From contig JASANC010003693.1 in the NCBI GenBank assembly GCA_030248135.1, positions 1 to 64,000 on the forward strand: DNA of 64,000 bases. Direction: 5' to 3'. Under the pieces are notes generated by a model. The model did not search any database. It had not been told where the DNA came from and saw nothing but the letters and a program-made list of their open reading frames with translations. Made by a program: the position numbers and the translations under genes. Position 1 is the first letter of the stretch; each line of letters begins with the position of its first letter. Source of the stretch: Theristus sp. LFF4_11 (lineage: Eukaryota; Nematoda; Chromadorea; Monhysterida; Xyalidae). This document shows, piece after piece, positions 24,001-31,800 of this stretch.

Positions 24001-26107
24001 TGTTTAACAGTTTCACGCTTTTTCCGCTTTAAATCTGCCGCTTGCGCTTTTTATGCTAGTTCTTTTGTTGACAAAGTGAAGAAACTAATACAGCAAAGAT
24101 TTGCTTATTTTTCAGAATTCGGTTAAATTTTCAACAATAAACGAGAAACGCCGCGATATTTATTCAGTCAAATTTCTTGAAATTTTGTGTCTTTGAACTC
24201 GGAAAGTGCTCAAAGTTTTGTTGGTGATGTCTTCGTGCGGTTGTACTGGTGACAGTGACCCGAATCTCCATCTGATTTTTTGCTCTTTCAATTTTGTTCT
24301 TGGTTCACTTTTTTCGTCTGTGCGGGTTCGTGATTTCGGTGATCTTTTGTGTTTAGAAATGCGGTAAAATTGTTGTGCAGTTACTTATCTCTCGATCATG
24401 TCAGTTCAATTGATTTGCATGTATCACATTCCTTGCTGTTGCACATGTCAATCTGTTTTGCGTTAGCTTTTTTTGTTTTAAACTCGCATCTGATAATTTT
24501 TCTGATGCTGCATTCTCTCTAAGCGCCACCGATTCAAATAAAATCAAGATTGGAATACGTTTCCATTGAAACACATACAGTTTCTGGCTAGAATTGTGGT
24601 CTTTTACTCATTATTCAGCGGTTTGCGTAAAATCAGAGTACCAGAAATTGTCGCAATCACAGGATTCTTCAGATACTGGGTCGGTAAAAAAAACCGGGTA
24701 TAAAGAACCGGACGCGGTATAAAAAACCGTTTTATATACATGGATTTGAAAAAAACCGTTTTTTACCACCCCTACCCTCTAGTGACTGAACTCCTTTAAA
24801 CTCGTTCAAGTGAAGATCACAAGGCATCTAAGCACGCGCAATTATCGACTCGAAACCAACCTCTGAGTGTTTCGTTGTCAACAGCGACAATCGCCGTGAT
24901 GTCATGTCGCAACTGCGCGTATTTCAGCGTCTCACTGTCGTTATCAGAAAACGGCTTCTCGTTCATACACACGACGGCGTCAAACTCATTGTCCGGCCGT
25001 CGAAACGCGTCGAGATGCGCGAGCGCACGGCGGAAATGCTCGAGGTCGAACACGTCACGGTGGTGTAACAGCTCCGCAACAAGCTCCCGGTTGTCTGGAA
25101 TGGAAAAACAACAACACACGCAGTTTTTTCGAGATGAGAAACGGTATTCCCGTAAGGCCCGTTTATACCTGACGTATGCGCCTACGGCACGTCACGTCAC
25201 GTCACTTTAGGTCTCGTGTTATTGCATACTGCCGTTCCTACCTGACGAACGTCGACGTACGTCTGCATACGTCAGGTGTAAAAACGGGCCTTTGAGCTGA
25301 ATCTCGAAAACAGTCGAGTTCTATTTTGATTTAGAAGATGACGACGGAATTTCTTTGGACAAATTTCTGAAAGACTTCCCAAAATTTTGTTTTCGAAACG
25401 TTTCTATTTTGTCTTTAGTGGCATTCATAAATGAGCATTAAGTGACTGTTGAAACACAGTTATGCATCTCTAAATATTTCCCATTGAAATCGTGAAGGTT
25501 GCTTTTCTCAGGCAGCTCGAACGGTTTCAAATCAAATCTTCCTGTGATGAAACAACCGGTTCACATTCAATTGCCGCAGCACAGTGATGTGGTTTCTATT
25601 TTCCAACTGAAACTGAAGTTGACAACCTTTTTGGAAAAACACGAGCAGCTGATTGAAGACGGCTGATTTCATCGGCGACTCCAGCAGTGCTCGCATGAAA
25701 TCGTGACGCGCGCTTCGCTCGTCTTTCTCGGAAAAACCGGCCTCGAGTGCCACACAATCCTCATCTGGTAAAAAACGATTGATTTTATAAAAAACCCTAA
25801 ATCATACAGAACATTTCACAAGCAAGGCCACACAAAGAACCACAAAGGCACGGGAATAATTCAACGTCCTCCTTCGATCCAACTCCAGTCCAAACGAGCC
25901 AGACCAATCCAAATCCAATCTCTACTAACCAGAAAGCAGCGACCGAGCGATCTTCAGTTGTTCCACATGCGACTTTCGGAGAGCGGGCTCAATCTTCTCG
26001 GCATAAAGCTCCAATAGGTGCTCCTTTTCTCGTTCATTCGGGTACTCCGTTCCCGTCGTATCATCGACCGTCACCGTCCTTGCACTTGCACAGCGACCGT
26101 TTATCAT
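1..26107 (-). CDS. RIG-I-like receptor (tandem CARD-like + DExD/H helicase), 15 exons visible, 3' part off the left edge
   Basis: Seen: exons 25930-26107, 25627-25764, 24861-25094, 17053-17196, 12534-12721, 12075-12247, 11618-11724, 5786-5907, 5187-5295, 4222-4314, 2249-2425, 1708-1816, 1262-1474, 407-492 and 1-109. All join in phase through GT-AG sites except the 1708-1816 exon. The first ATG is at 26107. Residues about 1-230 look like two helical CARD-type domains. The helicase core follows: motif I APTGSGKT (264-271), VPT, DECH (375-378), TAS (415-417), then [21 protein letters not shown] and the start of motif VI (QRRG) at the edge. Known family: RIG-I/MDA5 and nematode DRH proteins bind viral dsRNA; DRH-1 works with Dicer in antiviral RNAi. 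The rest of motif VI, the pincer and the C-terminal RNA-binding domain must lie left of the window. Oddities: a one-base frame disruption near 1787-1795, and introns that host other genes. DECH plus the CARD-like N-terminus argue against Dicer. Confidence 0.85.
618..856. repeat. MITE family with GACGTCA-containing ends, copy 1
   Basis: About 240 bp, starting with an AAACGTGTCGGACTAAAATG-like end and closing with its near inverse (CATTTCAGTGGGACACGTTT). A second full copy is at 13818-14055 and a truncated copy in the other orientation at 3907-4045. This places the family as dispersed inverted-repeat elements in introns of the RIG-I-like gene. Any open frames across it are incidental. Confidence 0.7.
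943..1145. repeat. MITE family with ACTCAATGCG ends (one of several copies)
   Basis: This family has ends reading roughly ATCTTTT.TTT then CGACTCAATGCG, and internal blocks such as AATTTTGAATTCCCG and GTGACCCGG. The clearest complete copy is 35920-36130. Others are at 5600-5762, 16600-16660 (partial), 28720-28815, 32880-32925 (partial), 38485-38640 and 60985-61480. The last is interrupted by another element. Confidence 0.65.
3569..3873. mobile_element. hAT-type non-autonomous element, 305 bp
   Basis: The ends are inverted repeats (TAGGGATGG at the left, CCATCCCTA at the right) with AAACCGGTTT-rich subterminal repeats. It is flanked by a perfect 8-bp duplication AGAAACCG (3561-3568 and 3874-3881), the size hAT transposases make. 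There is no coding capacity. It lies in an intron of the RIG-I-like gene. Confidence 0.85.
4479..4834. repeat. Large near-perfect palindrome (fold-back element), arms about 170 bp
   Basis: The left arm (about 4479-4648) and right arm (about 4665-4834) are almost exact reverse complements, separated by about 16 bp. The tips carry CACTTGAAAAATGGCCATTT and its inverse. It lies in the intron between the exons at 5187-5295 and 4222-4314 of the RIG-I-like gene. A transcript through it would form a long hairpin. Confidence 0.9.
4895..5186. repeat. Inverted-repeat element with GGTACCCCAC ends and short internal tandem repeats
   Basis: The ends are near inverse copies around GACGGTGTGGGGTAC and GTACCCCACACCGTCGCACG. 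Inside, a 21-bp unit containing GCAGCCCTCAAACCGGCGTG is repeated from 4937. Its right end abuts the 5' splice site of the helicase exon 5187-5295. A related copy is at 56025-56170 in a DDX6 intron. Confidence 0.6.
5953..6313. repeat. Tandem array of four hairpin units (about 88 bp each)
   Basis: Each unit has a left half such as CAGTATTTAGTGACCGCGTA, a loop TATGTTTTATCACAGC and a right half near-inverse to the left. Units are joined head to tail by GCCTTAAATTTGTCATGA. Single or broken copies are at 37085-37165, 47816-47893 and 53690-53812 with 54604-54652. The array lies in the 5.7-kb intron of the RIG-I-like gene. Confidence 0.85.
6994..8389 (+). CDS. Ionotropic-receptor-like / type 3 solute-binding-domain membrane protein, copy 1
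   Basis: Two exons, 6994-7366 and 7476-8389, give about 428 residues. Exon 1 encodes the first ligand-binding lobe ([34 protein letters not shown]). Exon 2 encodes a membrane segment ([13 protein letters not shown]), a second one ([17 protein letters not shown]), a second lobe containing [11 protein letters not shown], and a final membrane helix ([15 protein letters not shown]). This lobe-membrane-membrane-lobe-membrane order is that of iGluR/IR channels and of a nematode PBPb-domain family; ion conduction is not proven. No signal peptide is visible, so an upstream exon may exist. Relative to copy 2 the 5' splice site is shifted: the copy 2 site is lost and a downstream AAAC|GTGTTT keeps the frame. 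The gene lies inside an intron of the RIG-I-like gene, on the opposite strand. Confidence 0.75.
9358..10714 (+). CDS. Ionotropic-receptor-like / type 3 solute-binding-domain membrane protein, copy 2
   Basis: Exons 9358-9724 and 9813-10714 give about 422 residues and are collinear with the gene at 6994-8389. Exon 1 has the same first lobe ([27 protein letters not shown]). Exon 2 has [15 protein letters not shown], the conserved [17 protein letters not shown] segment, a second lobe with [10 protein letters not shown] and [16 protein letters not shown], and a final helix in [15 protein letters not shown]. The donor TACG|GTTGAA and acceptor TTTCAG|CG give phase 1. The frame is intact despite sequence differences from copy 1, so both are probably expressed. 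Family function (chemosensory or other ligand-gated channel) is inferred from fold and topology only. It sits in the same host intron as copy 1. Confidence 0.75.
13180..13373. repeat. Fold-back MITE with CCGTACGCAC ends
   Basis: The left side (AAACACCATTTAGTTTTTCG then TCCGTACGCAC) is inverse to the right side (GTGCGTACGCACAAAAAACT then AATTGCTAAACGCGCC). The middle is a second short palindrome around CGTGTCCGTAATGC. A related copy is at 59131-59340, just after the Ly6 stop codon, and the tips of the palindrome at 4479-4834 are also related. Confidence 0.65.
13818..14055. repeat. MITE family with GACGTCA-containing ends, copy 2
   Basis: Same family as 618-856: TTATTCAAACGTGTCCGGAC at the left, TGACGTCATTTCAGTGGGAC at the right, with matching internal blocks (CGCCCGTTTGTCAA, ACCATTTGTTTACG). 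It lies just upstream of the gene starting at 14123. Confidence 0.7.
14123..15785 (+). CDS. Acidic single-pass membrane protein of unknown function (3 exons)
   Basis: Exons 14123-14405, 14692-15051 and 15397-15785 join in phase 1 both times and give 343 residues. Residues 1-75 are polar with a His-rich patch (DYDHHHGH) and basic residues. One hydrophobic segment follows ([19 protein letters not shown]), probably a signal anchor. Next comes a helical stretch with a single Cys ([20 protein letters not shown]). The remaining ~200 residues are strongly acidic, rich in Glu, Gln, Pro and Asp ([13 protein letters not shown]), and end in [10 protein letters not shown]. The basic-cytosolic then hydrophobic then acidic-lumenal layout suggests a type II membrane protein. 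I do not recognise a family. Splice sites are good (G|GTAAGC, G|GTAAAG). It lies in an intron of the RIG-I-like gene, antisense to it. Confidence 0.7.
16156..16275 (-). other. Possible alternative exon of the RIG-I-like gene with its own stop
   Basis: Downstream of a good acceptor (TTTCAG|GCGCAAG) an open frame encodes an acidic peptide ([20 protein letters not shown]...) and stops at TAG (16156-16158). It lies between the CARD-like exon 17053-17196 and the first helicase exon at 12534-12721, which join in phase without it. If used, via the weaker phase-0 donor at 17041-17042, it would give a CARD-only product. Composition is protein-like, but nothing proves use. Confidence 0.25.
17313..19112 (+). 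pseudogene. LTR-element N-terminal gag region, interrupted and frameshifted
   Basis: The coding region starts near 17313-17460, is broken by the hAT element 17594-18244, and continues from 18245 to a stop at 18553. A second frame covers 18492-19112. The two parts carry related ~60-residue helical modules ([20 protein letters not shown] and [20 protein letters not shown]), so the region contains an internal duplication. Ser/Thr/His-rich linker follows. The changes of frame before the main frame at 19094 mean the element is decayed or uses frameshifting; decay is simpler given the transposon insertion. Confidence 0.6.
17594..18244. mobile_element. hAT-type non-autonomous element, 651 bp, inside gag
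   Basis: Ends TAGAAATGTAAGG and CTTGACATCTCTA are imperfect inverted repeats, flanked by the perfect 8-bp duplication GATGACCG (17586-17593, 18245-18252). The interior holds A/T palindromic tracts and long G runs (18117-18152). A related sequence fills 63535-64000 (TAGGGTTGTTAAAC start, shared block TTTTTCGAAAGTTCAACAAA). Confidence 0.85.
19094..21118 (+). CDS. LTR-element gag-protease protein
   Basis: The frame is open from 19094 with its first ATG at 19289, about 609 residues from that ATG. In order: a Met/Gln-rich coiled-coil-like start ([18 protein letters not shown]); a capsid-like gag domain ([38 protein letters not shown]); a long Asn/Gln/Tyr-rich stretch (around 20160-20510) with no CCHC zinc knuckle; and an aspartic protease with the catalytic motif [10 protein letters not shown] and the later DMIIGRNKL. 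It stops at 21118 shortly after the protease, so no polymerase follows. Such proteins package element RNA and self-process; here the element is probably dead or dependent on another copy. It could alternatively be classed as a domesticated gag-protease gene, but the nested insertions argue against that. Confidence 0.75.
   Translation: MRSSILTQETEKNENVRGGCGAEKKQRPSQSEHKRTTHENTQGKLGIDSSAKKARPTNNERVNKKMSNSDSDCDSLNVTTQLMQMMMEQRQQNAMLVTVMQSLCDKLNQLNMPVQEHVSQSGSTDSECATSGNRNVHSVRVSHAGACELNGQQNTQCSQNLSNEMLLCLLSGQFEKFDPSKHKNFKAWFVSLKNRLKLCNAPEDVAVEHVRYCLENEAQSAFDQQPEQVRNNLSQIYQYLEQTYGPRNEEFAAVGNFAEARREKDKPIRVYSNRLKRLMLQAGGSQNVEYGSLYELQLLTKFSHGLEAYPALEQKAHELQYRRLPYEDVVSKIEQMDDVHKHRQEENSKLSVGIRQSEFSRNYSSRRYFPNNVGRNYVSTWQNQNHNQWNQNGYRGNYGSNFRGAHVQNTYNQSQQCNYQNRPYSNSWQNQNQFIRQTYQPNGGNGNGRYAQNRYNFAQTQYNQSFPNKQQNVQLSVAKKVGLVKGESQSDSDEVKVERNSEEFETPLLNGKPVTYYCVDTGSDEMILSAVYARERGLNVNHEKRLLQAANGLPVKVDGVCKAELCVDGMSIDNCEFLVSPDLNKDVDMIIGRNKLRQIAVQVITNSGKPMRLMKSKLQKEQNEKQSFWRCIRERGPVSGVNKRIVPPKSVEIELENGKCVLRPMEHLRKGRVG
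21240..22237 (-). pseudogene. Non-LTR reverse transcriptase fragment (inverted half)
   Basis: An open frame of about 330 codons encodes a reverse transcriptase of the jockey/CR1-like type. Visible are [66 protein letters not shown] and the catalytic box SYADDFTLT. No endonuclease domain is present (5' truncated). It ends abruptly at 21240, where the target duplication begins; the continuation is on the other strand at about 22241. Confidence 0.85.
22241..22939 (+). pseudogene. Non-LTR retrotransposon protein C-terminal part, with a premature stop
   Basis: This encodes the region that normally follows the reverse transcriptase ([20 protein letters not shown], then [10 protein letters not shown]). 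The frame has an in-frame TAA at 22727-22729, then continues without shift through [18 protein letters not shown] to a zinc-knuckle-like end ([17 protein letters not shown]). The true stop is at 22937-22939. The internal stop shows the copy is inactive. Confidence 0.8.
23568..24774. mobile_element. hAT-type element, 1207 bp, no intact transposase
   Basis: Ends TAGGGGTGGG and CCACCCCTA with subterminal GGTATAAAAAACGG-type repeats, flanked by the perfect 8-bp duplication CCCTCTAG (23560-23567, 24775-24782). No convincing protein is encoded. It lies in the same intron of the RIG-I-like gene as the LTR element. Confidence 0.85.
25156..25294. repeat. Inverted-repeat MITE with AGGCCCGTTTATAC ends
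   Basis: AAGGCCCGTTTATACCTGAC at the left and GTCAGGTGTAAAAACGGGCC at the right, with ACGTCACGTCACG-type simple sequence inside. Related copies are at 30261-30504 (containing a CGGCA-unit tandem run at 30362-30410) and 60062-60738 (interrupted by another fold-back). Confidence 0.75.
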
Positions 26108-28821
26108 CGTTCCTTCACCGCCGCTTGCTTTTATGATGGATCATGGACTTTTTCCGTGTTTGGTCTGGTCTGGCCCCGGCCGTGATGCATCATTATTGAA
26201 AAGAGGTGCATGTGCAGTAACGGTGGCTCCTGCCGATTTGTATATTCTCAAAAGTGATTTTTTTGATTTTTGATCTGAGGTTGCTTGTAATGAGTCGTTG
26301 TAGGTTCCTAATCCTAAACCTAATCCTAATCCTAAGCCAAGCCTTTTTGATAAGGTGAAAATGATCAATTTAGTTTTTGCATTTTTTTCTTTCCTGTGTT
26401 ATGGAGGAGGAGCACCGGAACTGCAGATGCAGCTGTTTTAATAATGATGCATTACGGCTCCTGCCTAGGGTTGTTAAAAAAAACAAAAATCGTCATTTTT
26501 GTTTTTTTTTAAAAAAAAAAAATTTTTTTTTTAAAAAAAAAAATTTCAAAAATCAAAGTTGTGCTAAATCAATCAGGGAGTCCGAAGAACCACATATGAT
26601 ATGCGCGCCTCCCGATGACCCCGTATGGCGGAACTTTGTTTTTGACCTCTCCTTTTCCAAACCGTCACCATGCCTCTTCTTGTGTTTTGACCTCCAAAAC
26701 GTCACTAATTGTCACCAGCTAAGCTAATGCTAAAGTGAAGACAAACATACCCTTGATTCGATCTTTCTGATGGTGCGCGACGACACGACACGAAGCAGCA
26801 ACAGGCATGCTCATGCTCATGATCCACTAGCGCGCCTGTACACGCTCCGGCCTCAACAAAAACTTGTTCAAAACGCAATTGTTCTGACAGCTTCCTTTCT
26901 GAAAAGGCTTGGCTTAGGTTAGGATTAGGTTAGGATCAAGTTAGGCTGAGGATTAGGCTTTAGGATTAGGATTTGAATTAAGTCCGTTTAAACAATGTCC
27001 GACAACGAGCGTGTCGGTTTTTAGAAAAGAAGGGCAACCCAGGGTTGTTAAAAAAAAACAAAAATCGCCATTTTTGTTTTTTTTAATTAAAAAAATGTAA
27101 AAATCAAAGTTGTGCTAAATCAATCAGGGAGTCCGAAGAACCACCTATGATATGCAAGCGCCTCCCGAATGACTCCCGTATGGCGGAACTTTGCAGATTT
27201 TGTTTTGGTGACCTCAATTATGTTCCTAAACCTAAGCCAAGCCTTTTTGTAAAAAAAAATGGGTGCGTGTCGTGTGCAAGGAGCGCGCGATTGGATCAAG
27301 AGCAATGAGCATGCCATGCCGATGCCGTGGGGGCGATTATCATAATGAAGGGTTGCGGTTGTTTACTCGGCGAAGCGATTACGAAATCGATATCAGCAGA
27401 ATGATGAACACACATTTCCAAAACGAAGACTTTTTTTCATGCCGCTTCAATGCAGTTTTTAGTCAAATCAAACCAACCGCTTTTAGCACATATTTTGACT
27501 CTTACCAACTCATGTGGTCATTGGACTCATGGACTATTTTGCAGAATCACAACTAATCCAGTCAAACAAAAAACCAGCGTGTCCGCGTGTTTAGCTAATG
27601 TCCTGTATTTCGTACCGGACGTTCGCTTTTCGAATTTGTTCACACCTCGCCTGATCAGGGAAACGAGAAATAATGACTCTTTCTTTTTCGTTATTTCTAA
27701 AAATCGTTAAATGCCATCGCGGTTGTTGTTGTTGTTGTTGTTAGTTCCCACTAGCGACTCGTGACTCCTCTTCCCACGCAAAAACAACAGCATCACACAC
27801 CACATCCAGTTGGCCTTACCATTACAACTTTTGTGCGGTGCTACGAGAACACAACCGTCAAAGTGATTTGGCATTGCAGAGGGGGGCATTGTTGTGTGAC
27901 GTCATGCTTTTCGTTCACTGGAACAAACCCGTTGCACTGTTGCCCTTTTCTGGTTGATGAATTTCGGTTACGTGTTGCGGTTGCTTTTTTGGCATGATTT
28001 CGGTGATTTCGGAAGGAACTACGTTTTCGTAAAATCGAAAAATGCAACAGTTTGGTGATTTGATGCTGTGACGCGTTTTGACACCACTCATAGTCGGACT
28101 GGATAATTTGGGCCATTAACTGATTGGCTGGTGCGTCACCCTGATCAGGTTCAAACGCGGGCCGTTCAAATTGCACTTTGCTTTTTTAAATTTTATACTT
28201 TTAAATTGCACTAATTTAAAAATTTATACTTTGCCGAAATCACCATTTTTTATGCTATTGGTCTTGCAACAAACGCAGTGCATTTTTGGCCGTGTTGCAT
28301 GAAATCAGTTAATTCATAATCAAACCGAACCATAAAACAAATACCAATTCAAAGTTTATTAGCGATGGCAAAAAAATCCCATTACAATTTCGCAATTTTA
28401 TTGCGCGTGAATTCCAATGATAAGTCAATGCGTGGTAAAATCAATCAATGTAAAAAATTTCGGGACATAACAAGATATGTATGTATTACCGATGCGGTAA
28501 AAAAGAAAACTCGCTTGCTTTTCGGCTAGTATGCCGAAGTTGAAAAAGCGCCAGAGTTTTAAACCATAAAAATTGAGTGTGAATCCCAGAATCATATATT
28601 GTCAATTTTTTTAGGGTTCTGCGACAAGATGTCAATTTTTTACGGTTCTGCACACAATGCGTTTGCAGACAGAGAAAGGAAACTAGTTTCAATCTTTATA
28701 TGGCAATATAGCCAATGTAAGTAACGCAGCTAGGGACCTCGGATCACTTCGGCGTCACGCAAACTGTTTCCCTATCTACGCGCGCATTGAGTCTCGAGAC
28801 CAAAATAAAAGACAATATCAA
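26108..28821. other. Intergenic: 5' flank of the RIG-I-like gene and 3' flank of DEG/ENaC gene A; repeats
   Basis: I see no gene. It holds telomere-like TTAGG-rich stretches (26300-26345 and 26905-26975). It also holds two copies of a repeat starting AGGGTTGTTAAAAAAAACAA with A/T palindromes and a shared AATCAATCAGGGAGTCCGAA block (26466-26640, 27041-27200). Close to the DEG gene is an ACTCAATGCG-type MITE (28720-28815). The core promoter of the RIG-I-like gene should lie just above 26107, but no recognisable element was found. Confidence 0.5.
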
Positions 28822-31800
28822 TCAATACAATTCATTATCACCACCAGTGGGCATACGGCGCGCTTTGCAGCGTGTTTTCTGCACCAGCCAATCGGCCACT
28901 TCGACGACCGTCAGAAACGACATCCCCGCGTACAGACCCATGGTGCCGCCGATTTGTGCCAACAGTTGCCAAATGTCCATCGCTGGTTTCTCTTCGATCA
29001 ACTCGTAATAGGTGTTCTGCACAAAAACTCGTCCTTTTAAGACTAATAAATGCAGAGAAATTTGTTGGCAGCAAAAACGAAGCCCGTGTCATGATCGAAC
29101 GGGTCAGTTTTCTTTAACTGATTACGGTTATTTGACAGTGCAATTTATTTCTTTGGAACCTGTCGGAACAAAATGACGTCATATGCGCTGTCAAACATGC
29201 GGTAGTCATGCACAGATGTTTGAACTTTCAGTTTTAGCTGCCCGGCACAGAAGGAGTGAATCAAACCAAAATTCTGGTGGGTTTCCGTAAAAACGGTTTT
29301 TTAAAGCAAACGAGGTCATATCGGTTCGACACGTTCGGTTGAATAGACTATATGTAGTTTTTCGTTCAGTTTCATTTCTGTTGTATGGCCGAATAAATAC
29401 GGCAGTCACCATCAAGGTGGGATTAGTCGTGACTAGGAGCTGTCTATTTGAAGAATGCCAAGATATTTCCCAATCGTATGTGCAATGGACAAAGAACGAA
29501 CAGAATAGCACAAACAAATCAATCCATGTACAAAACACGATTAATTTGTTACGCAATTGTCTTTCTGAGAGTAGGTTTTCAAAAAAAAACCGAACAGAAC
29601 AAACAAACACTGAAGTAAATGTCGAGCGACGCGAGCTCCTGTCGAGCCGTCTGCAGCGTGTAGTTCGCCAATTGCGGCTGTCGCACTTTCCAGATCTCCA
29701 GTTTCGTGTTCAGATACTCCTCGCGTGGCCACAAGCTTTGCGTCACGGACACATCGTACGAGCTGTGCGAACACGACTGCGGGCACACGGAATTGCTGCA
29801 CACTTGCTGCTGTTCCATTGCTCGCAGCACCTGTACAGTGTATGTGCCACATTCAGTATAAACGGTATTAGAACGATATTATCACTTTCGTCACAGCAGG
29901 CCACCGCTGCATGGACCAACCTCGCGTTTGCAGTTCATTTGTGTCGTGTTTTTGTAGTAGCACGCAATCGGCACGTCGTCCGTCGTTCCGATCGCTTCTG
30001 TGCCATTCACATTTTTCGAGGGTAAAAAATACTCAACCGGCATCAACTCAGCGTCAACGCAGCCGCAACGTGTCAGCAGTTCTTGTTCGAAACACGACGT
30101 TACACAAGCCAACTGTGTGTAGTTAACGACTTGCTTCCTGCGCGATACGCTGTGCAGATGAATGAAACATGGGCAGAAGTGCGTTCACACTTCGATATGA
30201 ACAACAAAATCGCCGGAAAACTAATATCATGAGCTGGTAAATGTGGCCTGGCGTTCCTTGAAGGCCCGTTCATACTGACGTATCAGTATTCGGCACGGCA
30301 CGTCCCGTCCCTTTAGGTCCCATATTATTGCATACTGTCGTTCATGCAGACGTATGCATGTACGGCACGGCACGGCACGGCACGGCACGGCACGGCACGG
30401 CACGGCACGTCAGGTCGTGTGTTATTGCATATTACCGTTCACGGAGACGTGACTTTGACGTTCGTCGACGTGCGTCAGCATACGTCAGTATGAACGGGCC
30501 TTAACGCCCTACATTTTACACTGATGAGCGGTTCGTGAAGTCAGTTAATAATAAAAATCGAATATAAAAAAATAACACCGTAATAATAACCGAAAAAAAA
30601 CCCACAATTTTGAGCCCAACTGCAACCGTAGACCGTCGCCGTCGGCGCATACGCCACGGCCGTAGTTGATTCGTGCGATCTTGCGCAGATCGACTGCACC
30701 GACCGTTCGATAGCCGGGCGAGATGAAGAAGCCTTGCTCGGTCGGCATCGGCTGGTAGCGGCGGTCGTGCACTTCGATCTGGAAAATACAACAACACTGA
30801 GAAAACGGTGAGCAATCCGGTCAATAAAGACGGTTTTGTGTCGGCTGTTATTGTGCTTCTGACCGTTTATCGAGAAGGACGGTAATACATGTGTGCCGTG
30901 TTAACAGAACTGTACGTCACGTCACTTTGTGCTCCGCACCATGCGTAGACGGGACGCCGTGCAGTGACACGTGACTTTGCGTAGCGTGACTTAAAAATAA
31001 GTGACGTGACATGACATGACGTGACGTGACGTGACGTTACGTGACGTGACGTGACGTGACGTGACGTGCGCAAGAACATACATTTCATTAATTTTTCTGC
31101 AGTCTGTGCACAACAGATCCATAAACCACTAAGCGTCCACCTCTAATAAATTCGGTTCATCGAAATGTCTCAAGAAACATGATAAATCACTTACCCGGTG
31201 TCCCTTCGACGGCTCCTGCGAGAGGTACTCGTGTGACATCGCGTTCAGCACCAGCGACAGGCCGAAACTGGGACCGACGAACGCCGGCCGAGCGCCGCGA
31301 TCGGGTGTGATCGTGAAACAGTTGCCGTAGCGACCCTGCGGCCAGCGGGTGAAGTTGGACACCGAGCAGTGCTTGCCTTGGTAGGTGCACTGCACCAGCA
31401 TGTCCTCGATCTGGTGGCCGAGCTCCGCGAAACTTGCCTGCAAGTTCTTATTTTCAGCTCAACTTGCACTACATAAGAAAATCGCTCGACGATTCAACAG
31501 GTAACCAACACGGGCAAACCAGCACTGGTTATCTGGGTTTGTATAGCGTGTTCTGTTTATAACCAACCGCTTTATATAATCGCTAATTAAAAAAACTTCA
31601 AGCATTAGTTGTTTGACAGCATGACTTATCAATCCGTTTTCACAGTCGAACTCTAAATTATAGGGAATCAGCTGATTGATTGAGATTACGGTATGCATGC
31701 TTTCTATGCAAACCAAACTCCGCCACCACAGCAAAGCCTGCACAGAAAGCATGCATACCGTTATCCCAACCACTCAGCGGATTCCCTATAATTTAGAGTT

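Noticed and set aside
26290..26980. Chromosome end or fusion point
   Set aside because: The TTAGG-like stretches are short, degenerate and share flanks with other copies at 51782, 52120 and 60407, so they belong to a dispersed repeat.
29339..30025. Plus-strand frame of 228 codons
   Set aside because: It runs antisense through DEG/ENaC gene A exons; the minus-strand exons align with genes B and C.
30362..31075. CRISPR-like or regulatory array in the CGGCA and GTGAC repeats (30362-30410, 31010-31072)
   Set aside because: These are pure short tandem repeats with no spacers, in a eukaryotic intron; the first is the core of a MITE.
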